Positions 1 to 10,122 of a DNA stretch of 64,000 nt are shown here, piece by piece. The notes beneath the pieces were generated by a model that worked only from the letters and a program-made list of their open reading frames with translations, searched no databases and was not told the DNA's origin. Position 1 is the first letter of the stretch; every line of letters starts with the position of its first letter. The position numbers and the translations under genes were made by a program. The stretch lies in contig CBDDGS010000019.1 in assembly GCA_965227935.1 (NCBI GenBank), forward strand, positions 930,001 through 994,000, read 5' to 3'. This DNA comes from JAWPMT01 sp965227935 (GTDB lineage: Bacteria > Bacteroidota > Bacteroidia > Cytophagales > Cyclobacteriaceae).

Positions 1-2
1 CA

Positions 3-3000
3 TTACTCTTCCAACTGGATAGGATGAGCACAGGGATGCATTGGACAGCGCAGTTGAAGGCCAGCCGAAAAGATGCCGCGCTACAAAAAGCCATTCACCT
101 GCTTGTGCAATCTCGGTTCTCAGTCAGTACAGAGAGGCTGCTCGACTCGATGGTGAGGGAGTTCCTGGGCGATGAGAAATTGATTGCTCAGGAGGATCTT
201 CAGGAGCTGAGTCGTTTTGGCATTTTGAGTGATGAGGAGTTGCTCCGTCTGCTTTTAGAGGAAAGACCAAGGGGTTCGGAATATCCCGCCACCCCCCAGT
301 TCATCAGATCCCTCATATCGCGGATGACAAGACGAGGTCTCCTGACCCGCGCCTTCATTTCCCCTTTCCCCTATTCCCAGAGAGCATGGGACCGCATATT
401 GGACGCCTTGACGGGGGATCAATGTCTGGACTTACTTGCGGCGCTTTTCCCTTCCATGGGGGTCGCCGCTGCCGCACTCATTTCAAGACTGGATGAGGTA
501 GCAGCGAGCTTGGGCTGGTCCGTCAATCTGAAATCTCAGCGAAAGAAAGCCGCTTTGGTCGCAGCCATTCGTTTGCTCTTGCAATCCGGATTCAGGGCCA
601 CGCAAGCGGAATTGATGGAGTTGATGATTCGCGAATTCCTCGGCGACGAGCAGTTGCTAGCGAGACTGGGATTCAGGGATGTCGGAAGTATAGAAGTGAC
701 TTCGGATGAGGCCGCCCTGAGGGCGCTTCTCCTCGACTTACCGACGAGCAGGAATTATCCAAACACGAGGCAGGCCATTCGTTCGCTCGTAGCCCGAATG
801 ATCAGAGGGGGGAGGCTGACTAGAGCGCTTGTGGCCACTCTGCCCTACAAGGAAAAATCGTGGGGTCGCCTGCTTGAAACACAATCTCCCGATCAGGTGA
901 TGCAGATCATCAAGGCGCTGGAGCCCGCTGTTGCGGATGCTGTGGCATCACTCGTGCAGCGGCTGGAAAAGGCGACAACCCAATTGCAATGGTCTGAAGA
1001 CATCAAAGCGACACGTCGACAAGTCTCACTAAGCGCCGCGGTGCACCATTTGGTGCGGACAAGGTTTTCCGTTCGTTCCGAGCAGTTGTTGGAGTCGATT
1101 GCTGAAGAATATCTGGCGGATAAGGGCCTGGTTGCTGGTCTTGGACTCAAAGAATTGAAGCGCCTGGAGGAAGTGACGGACCCGGAGATGCTCAGGTCCT
1201 TCCTGCAATCGCCAACGAGTGATCGGCGCCTGGCGACATCTGAGGCCATTAGATCCATGGTATCTCGCATGATGACGGAAGGCAGCTTCACCCGGTCATT
1301 GGTGTCGGGGGTGGTCTACACCGAAGGGTCTTGGCGAAGATTGCTAGGGCCTCTCTCGAACGACCAGCTGTCAGGCGTGCTCAACGCACTAAGCCCATCC
1401 CTTAAGGACCCATTGACAACACTCTTTGGCCGCCTTGAGAAAATGAGCGCTGTCCAACAATGGTCGACTGGGTTCAGGGCCACTCGGAAAAAGGAGGCGC
1501 TCGCAGCAGCCATTCACCTCGTGGTTCGAAGCCGGTTCACTGTCAGTAAGGATCGGGTGTTCGAAACCATTGTCACCTCATTTCTGGCAGATGAACACTT
1601 GATCGCCGCAGAGGATCTTCGGGAAGTCAGTGGATTGTCAGTGCTGTCTACCGACGAGGAGTTACTCAAGAGCTTGCTACTGGACCTCCCAGGTATCGAG
1701 GAGCATGTTGTTACCTCCCAATTCATTAGGACGCTGATTACGAGGATGACGAAGCAGGGTAGTCTCAGGAGCACGCTTTTCGCCGACGTTCCTTATTCAT
1801 CCAAATCGCTAGATCGACTACTTGATCCAATAGGCTCGGATCAGCTGCTCGATGTGCTATCGGCGTTGAGTCCCGCTATTGCTGTGCCGTTGACGGCTGT
1901 GATGTCACAGTTGGATAAGTTGGGTGCAGACCTTGGATGGTCAGAGAACCAGAAGGACGAGCAAAAAAGACAAGCATTGAATCAGGCCATTCATTTGCTG
2001 GTTCAGTCGCGCTTTCGCGCGCATTTAGATACCGTACTGGAGTTGGTCATTTTGGGGTTCCTCGGAGAGGAAAAACTGGCCGATCAACGAGACATCCTGG
2101 AGAAAAGCCGACTTCAGGCACCTGCAGACGAAGAAACGCTGAGAAACCTCCTCCTCGCACTGCCGACACACGAAGCTTTTTCTACAACGGATCCCTCGAT
2201 TCGTGAGCTAGTGGTCAGGATGGTGCGGCAAGGTCGGTTGACGCGGAGTGCTGTGTCGTCGATCCCCTACAATCGCGTGACATGGGACAGGGTATTACAC
2301 CCCTTGTCTTCGCAGGAATTGATGGTCGTTATGAATGCCATCAGTCCATTACTTGCGCGTCCTCTTGATGCGCTGGTTAGGGAATTGGATCAAGCCAATG
2401 CTGTCTTGCAGGACTCTGCTACACATCGAGAAGCACGCAAACGTACTGCGGTACTAGCTGCCATACATGAGTTGTTGAGTACTCGTTTTTCGGTTCGGTC
2501 AGAGTCATTGTTCAGGGTGGCCGTTTCCCAATTCTTCTTTGAAAAAGTACAATCCTATTACTCCAGAGACGACTTCTACTCACGCCCCATGGGTGATCGT
2601 TGGTTGAAGGCCATGGCCGCCGAGACCTATGCAGCAGACTTTCCATTGCTGGCCCAGTACATTCACCGCGATCAGGCTGGACGTCTTACGATAGGAAAGA
2701 AGGCCGGTGAGGAGGGCACAGAGCCACCGCGAAAAACAGAGATCAGCATCGAAAGGCCGGTCTTTCCGACAGCTGCGGAATTGGACGCAGACCTGGCTGC
2801 TTACGATACTTTAGCGGAGCTAAGGCCGACACTGGATACAACGGTAGAGGAGGAGAGCACCAAAGCGGTGGCTGCCAGACTCCACGCATTACAATCCTAC
2901 TTGCAAACGGGGCTGTTGCCAGCGCCCATCGTCCATCGCCATACGCTTGCTGCGGAGTGGCATGATCTCGTACAACGAGCACGCGAAAGCGTAACATCGT

Positions 3001-6000
3001 TGCTGTTGGTATTGCGGGACCAGCCGGGGCCGCTGCACAGGCTGCTTTCACTAGTCGATGTGCTCCGGTACCGCCAGTTGTTTCCTGGACCGGGCAAGAG
3101 ATTTCAGGAGCTGCAGGAATTTCTTGCGGATTTCCGTGAGATGGTTCGATCTACTCCATTGGGACCTGCGCGAGCCAGACTCATGCAGAATGACGTGGAA
3201 ATGGACATTGTGAAGGCGCTGCTGGCAACTGGAAAGAGTGGTCCGGCCATCATGAAAGATGCCATGTCGGAGGTCTTTCGATCGTGGCCAGTGTCTTCGG
3301 CGAGTTGGTTGCAAGCCTGGGAGCAGCAGCCAGACTTTCGGAGTGGTACGCTTAAGGGCCAATTCAAGGACTGGCTTAAAGCTCAGCCGCCTGCCACTAG
3401 TTTGGACGTTGCTACCACATCAGCGCCCAGGGATCCGGGCCTCACACCTGCGGAGATAGGTGAGGATCACTTTCAGGCATTGCAGGCCTATCTCTCCACG
3501 GGTGTTTGGCAACTGCCAATGAGTCCTTCCGAGGTGATGGAGAAGTGGCTTGAGGAGAAGCAGCCACTGGTTTTGAACTTTGTCGCCGAAGGATTTGAGC
3601 AGGCCGCTTTCCGAACAAGATTAGTGGGGCTATTGCCCGCGGACGACGTTTTGTCCATGCTGAGCTTGGTATTCCCTGACCGCCTGGTCATTGAGCATTT
3701 CAAAGAGTTCAGAAAGGAATTTAGCAGCCACTGGCAGCTGACGAAGGGAATCGATCACCCCATGCTATTGGCGCTGGGCGAGATGGTCATTTCAGCCGCC
3801 TCCACCATCGAGAGACAAGCCTTTCTCGAATCCTTCCTCCAGACCTATGCCGATCAACAGGGCTATGCTCGACTGTCAGAAATACAGCAGGTGGATGACA
3901 CGGGAACGGCCATCTCCGTTCTGAGGAAATGGCACCCTGAAGTCATCTCGATGGTCGAAGGTGTCATCAAGGAGTTGCTGGCGGATTTCGAAGGCACTCG
4001 CGAATCGAGAGGACTCGAAGAGGAGGAAGATGTTGCCGAAGTGGTGCTCTCCGCCATTGATCAGGGGGTGTTGGATGCTGCTTTTGTCCTTCGCCAACAG
4101 CTAAAGACAGACGCCTGGCGCCTGGTGTTGGATACATTGGATGGTGACGAAATCCTGAGTTTCATCCGAGCTGTCGCCCCATTCCAGTATGAGGGTGTTC
4201 GCCATTTGCTGGCGGAATTGCAGGATGCGAATCAAGAAGTGAAGATCCCTTCCGGGCAATGGGATGAGGCTACGAGAGAGGCCCTCATAGAAGCAGCTTT
4301 GGTCCTTATAGGTTCAAGCTTCACCACACAGAGAGTCGCTGTACAACAATCAGTATTTGAAATCCTATTCTTTCAGGAGAGCAAGCCCAGCTACCAATCG
4401 ACCGACTTGCGCACTCCATCATATGGGGATTTACTATCCATCTTGTATCAGGGTCGAGAAGCATATCCCATTTCATGGTCTTTAATTGACAGGATTCAAA
4501 TCGCCTTCCTACTTGAGAGGGAAGGTCCAAAATCTACCGAAACCCCAATGCCCGATGTGCAGGTGGTGCGTGACTCTCTGCATGATTTTCTTGATGATGG
4601 AGCATGGCGTTTGGATGAAGCCTTCGGGGCGAGGACCATCAGTGAGGTGGCAAGCTGGCTGCTGGATCAACATCCCGATGAATTAGAGGACCTCATGAGG
4701 GACAGGAGAGAGGAGACAGCTGTTCGGCGTTTGCTCTCAACACTCAGCGCAGATCAGCGGGAGCATTTCATGTCTCGCTCGGAAATCACACATCCGCAGT
4801 GGAAGGCGTTGCGTGAAGACTTGTTGGCAGCCCTGGAGCAATCGAAGTTTCCCTCTACGATCAGGCAAAGACTCGTGCAGGAATCCACAATTGATCTCTG
4901 GCAAATGCGTGAGAGGCCCTCTTCTGAGGAAGCAGCAGTCATTCAAAAACTTGCCCAGACTTTCGTGAGAACAACAGGTCTGGTGCCCTTACAGATTGCC
5001 GATCTCTTGAGAGGTGACCAGTCCAGGGAGGCTTTTCCGGAAGCCTTCCCATTGGTTGCGAAACTAGAGGATCAGCTATCTATCGCCACGGTCTTGCCCA
5101 ATGCGACTGTTCGCAGAATGATTGCCAGTGACGATTTGCTGGGTGGATACCAGACATCCGAGTATCTGAGCTATTTCTTTCAGACAGGAAAAAAACTAGA
5201 AGGCGATGTCTGGAAGGACATCTCCCCAATTGATGTCGTCGAAATTCTCCTGCAGGAAGACCCCGCTTCCTTGAGAAAGGTACTCCGGGGGCTTTCGGAG
5301 AAAGAGGTGGCGATCCTTCGGTTGGTGGAAATGGTGGGGCCTGCGCAATTCGATCAACTGATAGGCTCGGTCGACTCGATGGAGTACCTGAAGTCGATGC
5401 GGAAAGACCTGGACGAGCTCATGGAGTCTTCCGCACTGATGGCTTCGGAGCGACTGCGAATGGACTACCTGTTCCAGGTTGTGATGGTCCAATTGCTCGT
5501 ACGGGAGGTCACAGATAAGGAGGTTGCCGCTGAGCGTATGTCGTCGCGGCTGCTAGAACGCAGCGGATTGGCACCCAGAATTTGGGCCCGATTGGTACAG
5601 GAGAAGGAAACCTTCGCGAGTCCGGAGTTACAAACTCATTTGTTCGAGGTGCTAGACAACTATTCGGTGGAGCCATTAGCCCCAACGAGACTAGAGCTTC
5701 AAAGCACGCCGGAGATGGTGGAGGAATTTCAAGTGCCCATGGAGCAGGGTCTCACCGGATTGCTCGATGCATTGGCGTATGCCCTGAAGGAACAGCGGAT
5801 TCCCTGGTGGGTCACATTCCCTGACGGGAAAAAGCCATCGTCCGCTTCTGAATACCAGGAGCAACTTCGGCGGGAGATCCTGGAGATGCCAGCGGAATTG
5901 GTGGCCTCTCAACTCAACGATACCAAAGCAGGTGAAAGATTGATGCTCTTTCTTTTGGAGCCCTCGCCGATGGCCAATTTCCAAAGGTGGGCCATGCCTT

Positions 6001-7424
6001 CGCAGTCATCCCTTGGTGGGTTTCTGGTGACCGTCACGGCCGCACTGGGGATATGGGCCGAAAAGGTCGGTTACACCTTCGAGCCGAGGACATTGGCAAG
6101 GATCTATTTCCTGTTGCAACGTATGCGACCAAGTGATGCTGGTGGCCTCCTCCAAGTGTTCCTCGCGACCATGGCGGACCATTCCAGCTATACAACCGAG
6201 GACTTGATCAAAGACCTCAGGGAGATCAGTTCGGAGCGTGTTCAGAAGGGGCAGCCACGATTTAATGTGCTGTTGGACATTTTGGACAACCTCTCTCCCG
6301 AGTTACCTGGCATGGGGCCGATTTCGCTGCAAGTACCTGCGGAAATGGGAGTAGGAGAGGTGCTCTCACACTTCTTTTATTACGGCTCGCTGCCGCCGGC
6401 ATCGGATATCAGCACCAGGGCCCAGCTCATGGAGCATTTCGAGACTTTCCTACTGGATCACCCCAATGAATTGGCGGATATCATGCGCCGGGTGTTCAGT
6501 GACAGGAGGCATGTGGAGCAATTCCTGCGGAGGGAAGATGAGAGGATGGTGAGGAAAGTGCTGGAGGCCCTCGGCATCACGCCTGAGCTCCTCGAAGCGT
6601 GGTTGCCCATTCAAGACATCATTCGATATGTATTCCCTGACCTGACACTGGAACGGATCCGTATGCTCATCTACCTGTCCCTTTTCGAATTAGTCATCCA
6701 GACCCGGGTACGTAGCATTGATCGATTTGTGGACACGCTCTTCCGAAATATCCGCCTGAGGGTGGACCCGGCCTTTATCTTCAAGCTCATTCGGAGTCGC
6801 CAGTGGATCACGGAAGAGTGGAAAGGTCAGGGAGAGATCAGAGAGGCTATGGCTACGGCAATGGCGCGCTTCGAGAAGGCTGATGAGGAAGAACAGGCGT
6901 TGCCCGGATCGACGGAAGGTTACCAATGCCCTTATTCTGGATTGGTGCTGTTCAACCCCTACCTGATGAAGTACTTCGAGATGCTGGAACTGGTGGAGGG
7001 AAACGCCTTCAAGAATGAGGAAGCCGCTAAGCGTGCTGTGCTCCTGCTTCATTACCTGGCGATGGGAGAGTCCTCTGCGGAAGAGTATTTACTCGTCTTC
7101 AATAAGATACTCTGCGGGTTGCCCGTGACGACACCTGTTCCACAGAGCATCGAGTTGACCGAGCAGGAGAAGGAGGTCACCGATAGCTTATGGCAGGGAT
7201 TCATACAGAACTGGCCTAAATTGAAGAGTTCCTCACCCGAGGCTATTCGGGAGACGTTTTTGCAACGGCCCGGTGTACTGCGCGAAATGGATGACCGTTG
7301 GGAATTGACAGTGGACCGCAAAACACAAGACATCTTGATGGACAATATTCCGTGGAACTTCCGATTGGTCAAGTATCCATGGATGGAGAAAAGAGTGACA
7401 GTAGAATGGAAAACGAGTCTATAA
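3..7424 (+). CDS. Contractile injection system tape-measure protein (CIS_TMP/Afp14-like), 5' end outside the window
   Basis: Sets the length of the tube and sheath during assembly (family knowledge). The last 170 residues carry the family signature: a GLVLFNPYL-like motif, then KNEEAAKRAVLLLHYLA, NKILCGLP, a WP..K motif and ETFLQRPG, ending PWNFRLVKYPW. The reading frame is open to the first base. An ATG exists at 24, but the codons before it (LLFQLDR) align with the end of the repeat unit seen further on (SRLDEVAASLGW), so 24 is probably not the start and the protein exceeds 2,466 residues. The N-terminal third is tandem repeats of 157-159 residues. The rest holds about six copies of a looser module beginning with an FLxxGxxP-like motif, near 2880, 3475, 4575, 5165, 5765 and 6360. 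It overlaps the ATPase gene by 19 bases. Confidence 0.9.
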   Translation, partial: LLFQLDRMSTGMHWTAQLKASRKDAALQKAIHLLVQSRFSVSTERLLDSMVREFLGDEKLIAQEDLQELSRFGILSDEELLRLLLEERPRGSEYPATPQFIRSLISRMTRRGLLTRAFISPFPYSQRAWDRILDALTGDQCLDLLAALFPSMGVAAAALISRLDEVAASLGWSVNLKSQRKKAALVAAIRLLLQSGFRATQAELMELMIREFLGDEQLLARLGFRDVGSIEVTSDEAALRALLLDLPTSRNYPNTRQAIRSLVARMIRGGRLTRALVATLPYKEKSWGRLLETQSPDQVMQIIKALEPAVADAVASLVQRLEKATTQLQWSEDIKATRRQVSLSAAVHHLVRTRFSVRSEQLLESIAEEYLADKGLVAGLGLKELKRLEEVTDPEMLRSFLQSPTSDRRLATSEAIRSMVSRMMTEGSFTRSLVSGVVYTEGSWRRLLGPLSNDQLSGVLNALSPSLKDPLTTLFGRLEKMSAVQQWSTGFRATRKKEALAAAIHLVVRSRFTVSKDRVFETIVTSFLADEHLIAAEDLREVSGLSVLSTDEELLKSLLLDLPGIEEHVVTSQFIRTLITRMTKQGSLRSTLFADVPYSSKSLDRLLDPIGSDQLLDVLSALSPAIAVPLTAVMSQLDKLGADLGWSENQKDEQKRQALNQAIHLLVQSRFRAHLDTVLELVILGFLGEEKLADQRDILEKSRLQAPADEETLRNLLLALPTHEAFSTTDPSIRELVVRMVRQGRLTRSAVSSIPYNRVTWDRVLHPLSSQELMVVMNAISPLLARPLDALVRELDQANAVLQDSATHREARKRTAVLAAIHELLSTRFSVRSESLFRVAVSQFFFEKVQSYYSRDDFYSRPMGDRWLKAMAAETYAADFPLLAQYIHRDQAGRLTIGKKAGEEGTEPPRKTEISIERPVFPTAAELDADLAAYDTLAELRPTLDTTVEEESTKAVAARLHALQSYLQTGLLPAPIVHRHTLAAEWHDLVQRARESVTSLLLVLRDQPGPLHRLLSLVDVLRYRQLFPGPGKRFQELQEFLADFREMVRSTPLGPARARLMQNDVEMDIVKALLATGKSGPAIMKDAMSEVFRSWPVSSASWLQAWEQQPDFRSGTLKGQFKDWLKAQPPATSLDVATTSAPRDPGLTPAEIGEDHFQALQAYLSTGVWQLPMSPSEVMEKWLEEKQPLVLNFVAEGFEQAAFRTRLVGLLPADDVLSMLSLVFPDRLVIEHFKEFRKEFSSHWQLTKGIDHPMLLALGEMVISAASTIERQAFLESFLQTYADQQGYARLSEIQQVDDTGTAISVLRKWHPEVISMVEGVIKELLADFEGTRESRGLEEEEDVAEVVLSAIDQGVLDAAFVLRQQLKTDAWRLVLDTLDGDEILSFIRAVAPFQYEGVRHLLAELQDANQEVKIPSGQWDEATREALIEAALVLIGSSFTTQRVAVQQSVFEILFFQESKPSYQSTDLRTPSYGDLLSILYQGREAYPISWSLIDRIQIAFLLEREGPKSTETPMPDVQVVRDSLHDFLDDGAWRLDEAFGARTISEVASWLLDQHPDELEDLMRDRREETAVRRLLSTLSADQREHFMSRSEITHPQWKALREDLLAALEQSKFPSTIRQRLVQESTIDLWQMRERPSSEEAAVIQKLAQTFVRTTGLVPLQIADLLRGDQSREAFPEAFPLVAKLEDQLSIATVLPNATVRRMIASDDLLGGYQTSEYLSYFFQTGKKLEGDVWKDISPIDVVEILLQEDPASLRKVLRGLSEKEVAILRLVEMVGPAQFDQLIGSVDSMEYLKSMRKDLDELMESSALMASERLRMDYLFQVVMVQLLVREVTDKEVAAERMSSRLLERSGLAPRIWARLVQEKETFASPELQTHLFEVLDNYSVEPLAPTRLELQSTPEMVEEFQVPMEQGLTGLLDALAYALKEQRIPWWVTFPDGKKPSSASEYQEQLRREILEMPAELVASQLNDTKAGERLMLFLLEPSPMANFQRWAMPSQSSLGGFLVTVTAALGIWAEKVGYTFEPRTLARIYFLLQRMRPSDAGGLLQVFLATMADHSSYTTEDLIKDLREISSERVQKGQPRFNVLLDILDNLSPELPGMGPISLQVPAEMGVGEVLSHFFYYGSLPPASDISTRAQLMEHFETFLLDHPNELADIMRRVFSDRRHVEQFLRREDERMVRKVLEALGITPELLEAWLPIQDIIRYVFPDLTLERIRMLIYLSLFELVIQTRVRSIDRFVDTLFRNIRLRVDPAFIFKLIRSRQWITEEWKGQGEIREAMATAMARFEKADEEEQALPGSTEGYQCPYSGLVLFNPYLMKYFEMLELVEGNAFKNEEAAKRAVLLLHYLAMGESSAEEYLLVFNKILCGLPVTTPVPQSIELTEQEKEVTDSLWQGFIQNWPKLKSSSPEAIRETFLQRPGVLREMDDRWELTVDRKTQDILMDNIPWNFRLVKYPWMEKRVTVEWKTSL
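42..2411 (+). repeat. Five full tandem repeats (157-159 codons each) inside the tape-measure gene
   Basis: A tryptophan codon marks each unit start: 42, 516, 990, 1461, 1938; the sixth start at 2412 has Asp instead. Spacing is 474, 474, 471, 477 and 474 bases. Each unit reads roughly W-x4-K-x2-RK-x2-ALxxAIHLLVxSRF, then FLxDExL, a DEExLRxLLLxLP segment, IRxLVxRM, an SWxRLL-like motif and a final ALxPxxxxPLxxLxxRLD. A sixth, shorter unit ends near 2530. The end of a preceding unit is visible at 3-41, so at least one more copy probably lies upstream. Confidence 0.9.
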
Positions 7425-8749
7425 AGCCGAGCGCTGAGTCGATCGATCGGGAGCTGAGGTGGCTGACGGAAGTCATCAATTGGCGCATCGAGGTGTACTT
7501 CAAAGCGCAGGGCGATGAGGAGAAAGACATCCCAATTGCCCCGCCGGAGTTGGAGGGGGAGTCCTTCTATACAGAGACCATACGGTCACTAGAGCTGGGC
7601 ATTGAAGAGCGCATTGTGCTAGCAACTGCGGTGGCCATCCACGTGAAGCCCAAGATCTTCGATATCTTCTTTGCGAAGAACAAGAACTTCGATAAGACAT
7701 TCACCGAGTTCGGTGGACTGACAGGCCAGCAACACTCGGGCTTCATTCCGACAGGGGAGACGCTTTCATTCCTCATTGCGGGCAATGACCTCGCTCGACG
7801 TTTCCATCTCTTCGAGTATTTCTCGAAGGATCACGCCTTTCGCCAGCTCAACATCCTTTTTCTGGACAATGTCGCCAATGACGAGCCACTTTTGAATGGG
7901 GCCATCAAACTGTCGAAGGAATACCTGACGTACTTCTTGCTGAGTCGACCTTACAAGCCGGATTTCAATATCGAGTTTCCTGCCAAGCTGCTGAAGACGG
8001 GACTTACCTGGGATGATCTGGTCATTCCTTTGCCACTGAAGCAAGAGTTAGACGACGTCATCCAATGGATGAAAAGCGGTGTGAACATCGTCGAGGATTA
8101 CGGTATCAGTCGATTCATGAGGTCGGGATTCCGCGTGCTCTTCCATGGTCCACCGGGCACTGGTAAGACCATGACGGCTACGTTGGTGGGCAAGTCAATT
8201 GGCTACGATGTGTATCGGATCGATCTGTCGTCCATGGTTTCTAAGTACATCGGCGAAACAGAAAAGAACCTGGCGCATGTCTTTGATATTGCGGAAAACA
8301 AGCCCTGGATCCTCTTCTTTGACGAGGCGGATGCCTTGTTTGGGAAAAGGACGAAGGTCAGCTCCAGCAACGACCAGCATGCCAATCAGCAGCTGGCCTA
8401 TCTGCTGCAGCGGATTGAAAACTACGCGGGTCCCGTGATCCTTGCCACCAACTTGAAGGACAATATGGATCAGGCCTTCATTCGGCGGTTTGAGACGATG
8501 ATCCACTTTCCGAAGCCGACTGTGGAGCAAAAGATCCAGCTGTTTGAGAATTACTTCTCAAACTTCGATACGGATGATATCGACTTCATGGCCATGGCTG
8601 AGCGATTCGATCTCACTGGAGCCAACATTGCCAACATTCTGAGGCAATGTGCCCTCGAATTGAGCAAGCGAAAAGGTAAGGTCTTGCAGAGTTCGGACCT
8701 GATCGCTGCCATTACAAAAGAGCTTTCAAAGGAGGGAGTAACGATTTGA
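7406..8749 (+). CDS. AAA+ ATPase of the contractile injection system (Afp15-like)
   Basis: Cytoplasmic AAA+ ATPase, conserved in almost all eCIS loci and thought to act in assembly or cargo loading. The 447-residue product has an N-terminal helical domain, a Walker A motif GPPGTGKT, a Walker B motif ILFFDEADALFG, and a sensor/arginine-finger stretch ending AFIRRFE. I chose ATG 7406, which overlaps the tape-measure stop by 19 bases. An in-frame ATG at 7298 would add 36 residues read from inside the tape-measure gene that do not look like family sequence. The tape-measure/ATPase adjacency is the same as afp14-afp15. Confidence 0.9.
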   Translation: MENESIKPSAESIDRELRWLTEVINWRIEVYFKAQGDEEKDIPIAPPELEGESFYTETIRSLELGIEERIVLATAVAIHVKPKIFDIFFAKNKNFDKTFTEFGGLTGQQHSGFIPTGETLSFLIAGNDLARRFHLFEYFSKDHAFRQLNILFLDNVANDEPLLNGAIKLSKEYLTYFLLSRPYKPDFNIEFPAKLLKTGLTWDDLVIPLPLKQELDDVIQWMKSGVNIVEDYGISRFMRSGFRVLFHGPPGTGKTMTATLVGKSIGYDVYRIDLSSMVSKYIGETEKNLAHVFDIAENKPWILFFDEADALFGKRTKVSSSNDQHANQQLAYLLQRIENYAGPVILATNLKDNMDQAFIRRFETMIHFPKPTVEQKIQLFENYFSNFDTDDIDFMAMAERFDLTGANIANILRQCALELSKRKGKVLQSSDLIAAITKELSKEGVTI

Positions 8750-8778
8750 TGGGGAGATGGCTGCTTGCGTTACATTTG
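8745..8778 (+). promoter_or_regulatory. Candidate Bacteroidota promoter in the 242-base gap before the membrane block
   Basis: TACATTTG at 8771-8778 fits the -7 element TAnnTTTG. A TTTG at 8745-8748 lies 22 bases upstream, one base beyond the usual 19-21 spacing. This is the longest gap inside the CIS locus (8750-8991), so a second transcript for the downstream genes could begin here. The gap also holds a 6-bp stem hairpin (CCAGCA 8902-8907, TGCTGG 8918-8923) with no T-run. I see no gene in the gap. Confidence 0.3.
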
Positions 8779-8991
8779 ATGTTTGGGTAATTTTCAGCGT
8801 TCAACCCGGACTTGTGATTAGAGTTTCGTCGTGAGGACTTAATGTGCAAGAGAATCCAGTAGTTAGGTGAGGAAGCATAATGTGTCAATTATGGTGACGA
8901 ACCAGCAAAGTGTTAACTGCTGGATTGTGAAGCAGATTAGGTCCGTAACAGGAAGGCTAATGACAATTCCGGGTCCAACCGGTAGATTGAG

Positions 8992-10122
8992 ATGAAAGAG
9001 AGTACAAAGAGAGAGGTGGCGGAGTTTTTCCGAGATGCGCAATACGACCTCGTATTCTCTTCTGGCTGGATTACTGACCTGTACTTCAGCCAACGCATTT
9101 TGTCGGCCGACGAGCACCCCGTTAGCATCCGTTTTCATTTGGACGAGGAAGAAAGGCAGCTCATTGAGATGGACCCCTTGCAATTGAAGAAGGTGCTGCA
9201 ATTCCGCAGCAGAGGGGCAGAGTTTTTCGCCATCACCGATACGCGGCTGTATTGCATAAGAGATTTCCGGGAAGTGCTGGTCATGGAAGACGGCGATTGG
9301 TTGACCACATCACTTGTGAATTTCAAGGCTGAGTATGCTTTCGCTGACGAAGCGCCAGCATTATTCGTGGAAACTTCCGATATCCAATTGCAAGCATCCT
9401 TTTCGCTACCGCTGGTTGACAGAGGGGAAGTGGTAGAATTGACCTGGTCTTCCGAGAATGCCACCCGCCTGGAGATCATCGATCACGAGGAAGTACCGCT
9501 TCGGGGTTTGGCTGAGTTGCCTGTCCACAAGTCCACGTATGTAACTTTCAAAGCGACCAATGACCGTGGTTTCGAGAAGTACAAAACCGTCTTTGTGCAG
9601 CTGACGCGGGATGTGCTATTGGATTTTCGCGTCAAGGTTTTTAACGAGTGGACCAAAGAATTTACTGCTATCGACCCTCATCCGAAGTATAGGGATCTTT
9701 ACGGCTTTCAACGGGAGAGTTTGGTGAGGTTGGAATGGGAGGGAAGCAATGCTACTTTTTGCCGGGTGGAACCTTTCGGAATAGAGCAATTATCGGGACA
9801 GCACGACTTCCAATTGGAGGAGGACATGGAGGTGAACGTTCAGATTGGCGCCGAAGGGGTGACCAGCAAGTTCACTTTTTTCTTCAAGGCCTTTCCTGTG
9901 GAATTGGAGCGCGACAAGCTTCTCGAGCGGGTGTCTTCATTGGCACGAGTCAAAGACCCTATAGAGGTAGTGCCTAAGGCCGACATCAGAGAACTCCGAC
10001 AGCAGTTGGCGGAGCAGTATGAGCGATTGATGACGCAGTTGGCCAGCGAGCAACCTCCAGATGTGGATGCGTATTTGGATATGGGAAAAGCAAATCAAAA
10101 TCCGGGGCATGGAGCAGAGTAA
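8992..10122 (+). CDS. Unknown CIS-locus protein with two Ig-like modules and a C-terminal coiled coil
   Basis: I do not recognise a named family. The 376 residues have no signal peptide or membrane segment, so the protein is probably cytoplasmic. Two internal segments resemble each other: VELTWSSENAT at about 148-158 and VRLEWEGSNAT at about 245-255. Each follows a polar linker and is followed by beta-rich sequence, a pattern typical of Ig-like or beta-sandwich modules. The N-terminal 110 residues are mixed alpha/beta. Residues 303-360 are charged and heptad-like, probably a coiled coil. The gene follows the ATPase after the only long gap in the locus and overlaps the next gene by 14 bases, so it belongs to the membrane block. 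It could be a cytoplasmic adaptor between that block and the CIS, but this is inference. Confidence 0.6.
   Translation: MKESTKREVAEFFRDAQYDLVFSSGWITDLYFSQRILSADEHPVSIRFHLDEEERQLIEMDPLQLKKVLQFRSRGAEFFAITDTRLYCIRDFREVLVMEDGDWLTTSLVNFKAEYAFADEAPALFVETSDIQLQASFSLPLVDRGEVVELTWSSENATRLEIIDHEEVPLRGLAELPVHKSTYVTFKATNDRGFEKYKTVFVQLTRDVLLDFRVKVFNEWTKEFTAIDPHPKYRDLYGFQRESLVRLEWEGSNATFCRVEPFGIEQLSGQHDFQLEEDMEVNVQIGAEGVTSKFTFFFKAFPVELERDKLLERVSSLARVKDPIEVVPKADIRELRQQLAEQYERLMTQLASEQPPDVDAYLDMGKANQNPGHGAE

Noticed and set aside
42..2411. Repeats considered as a CRISPR array
   Set aside because: Unit length is 471-477 bases, diverged at DNA level and in frame; it is a protein repeat.
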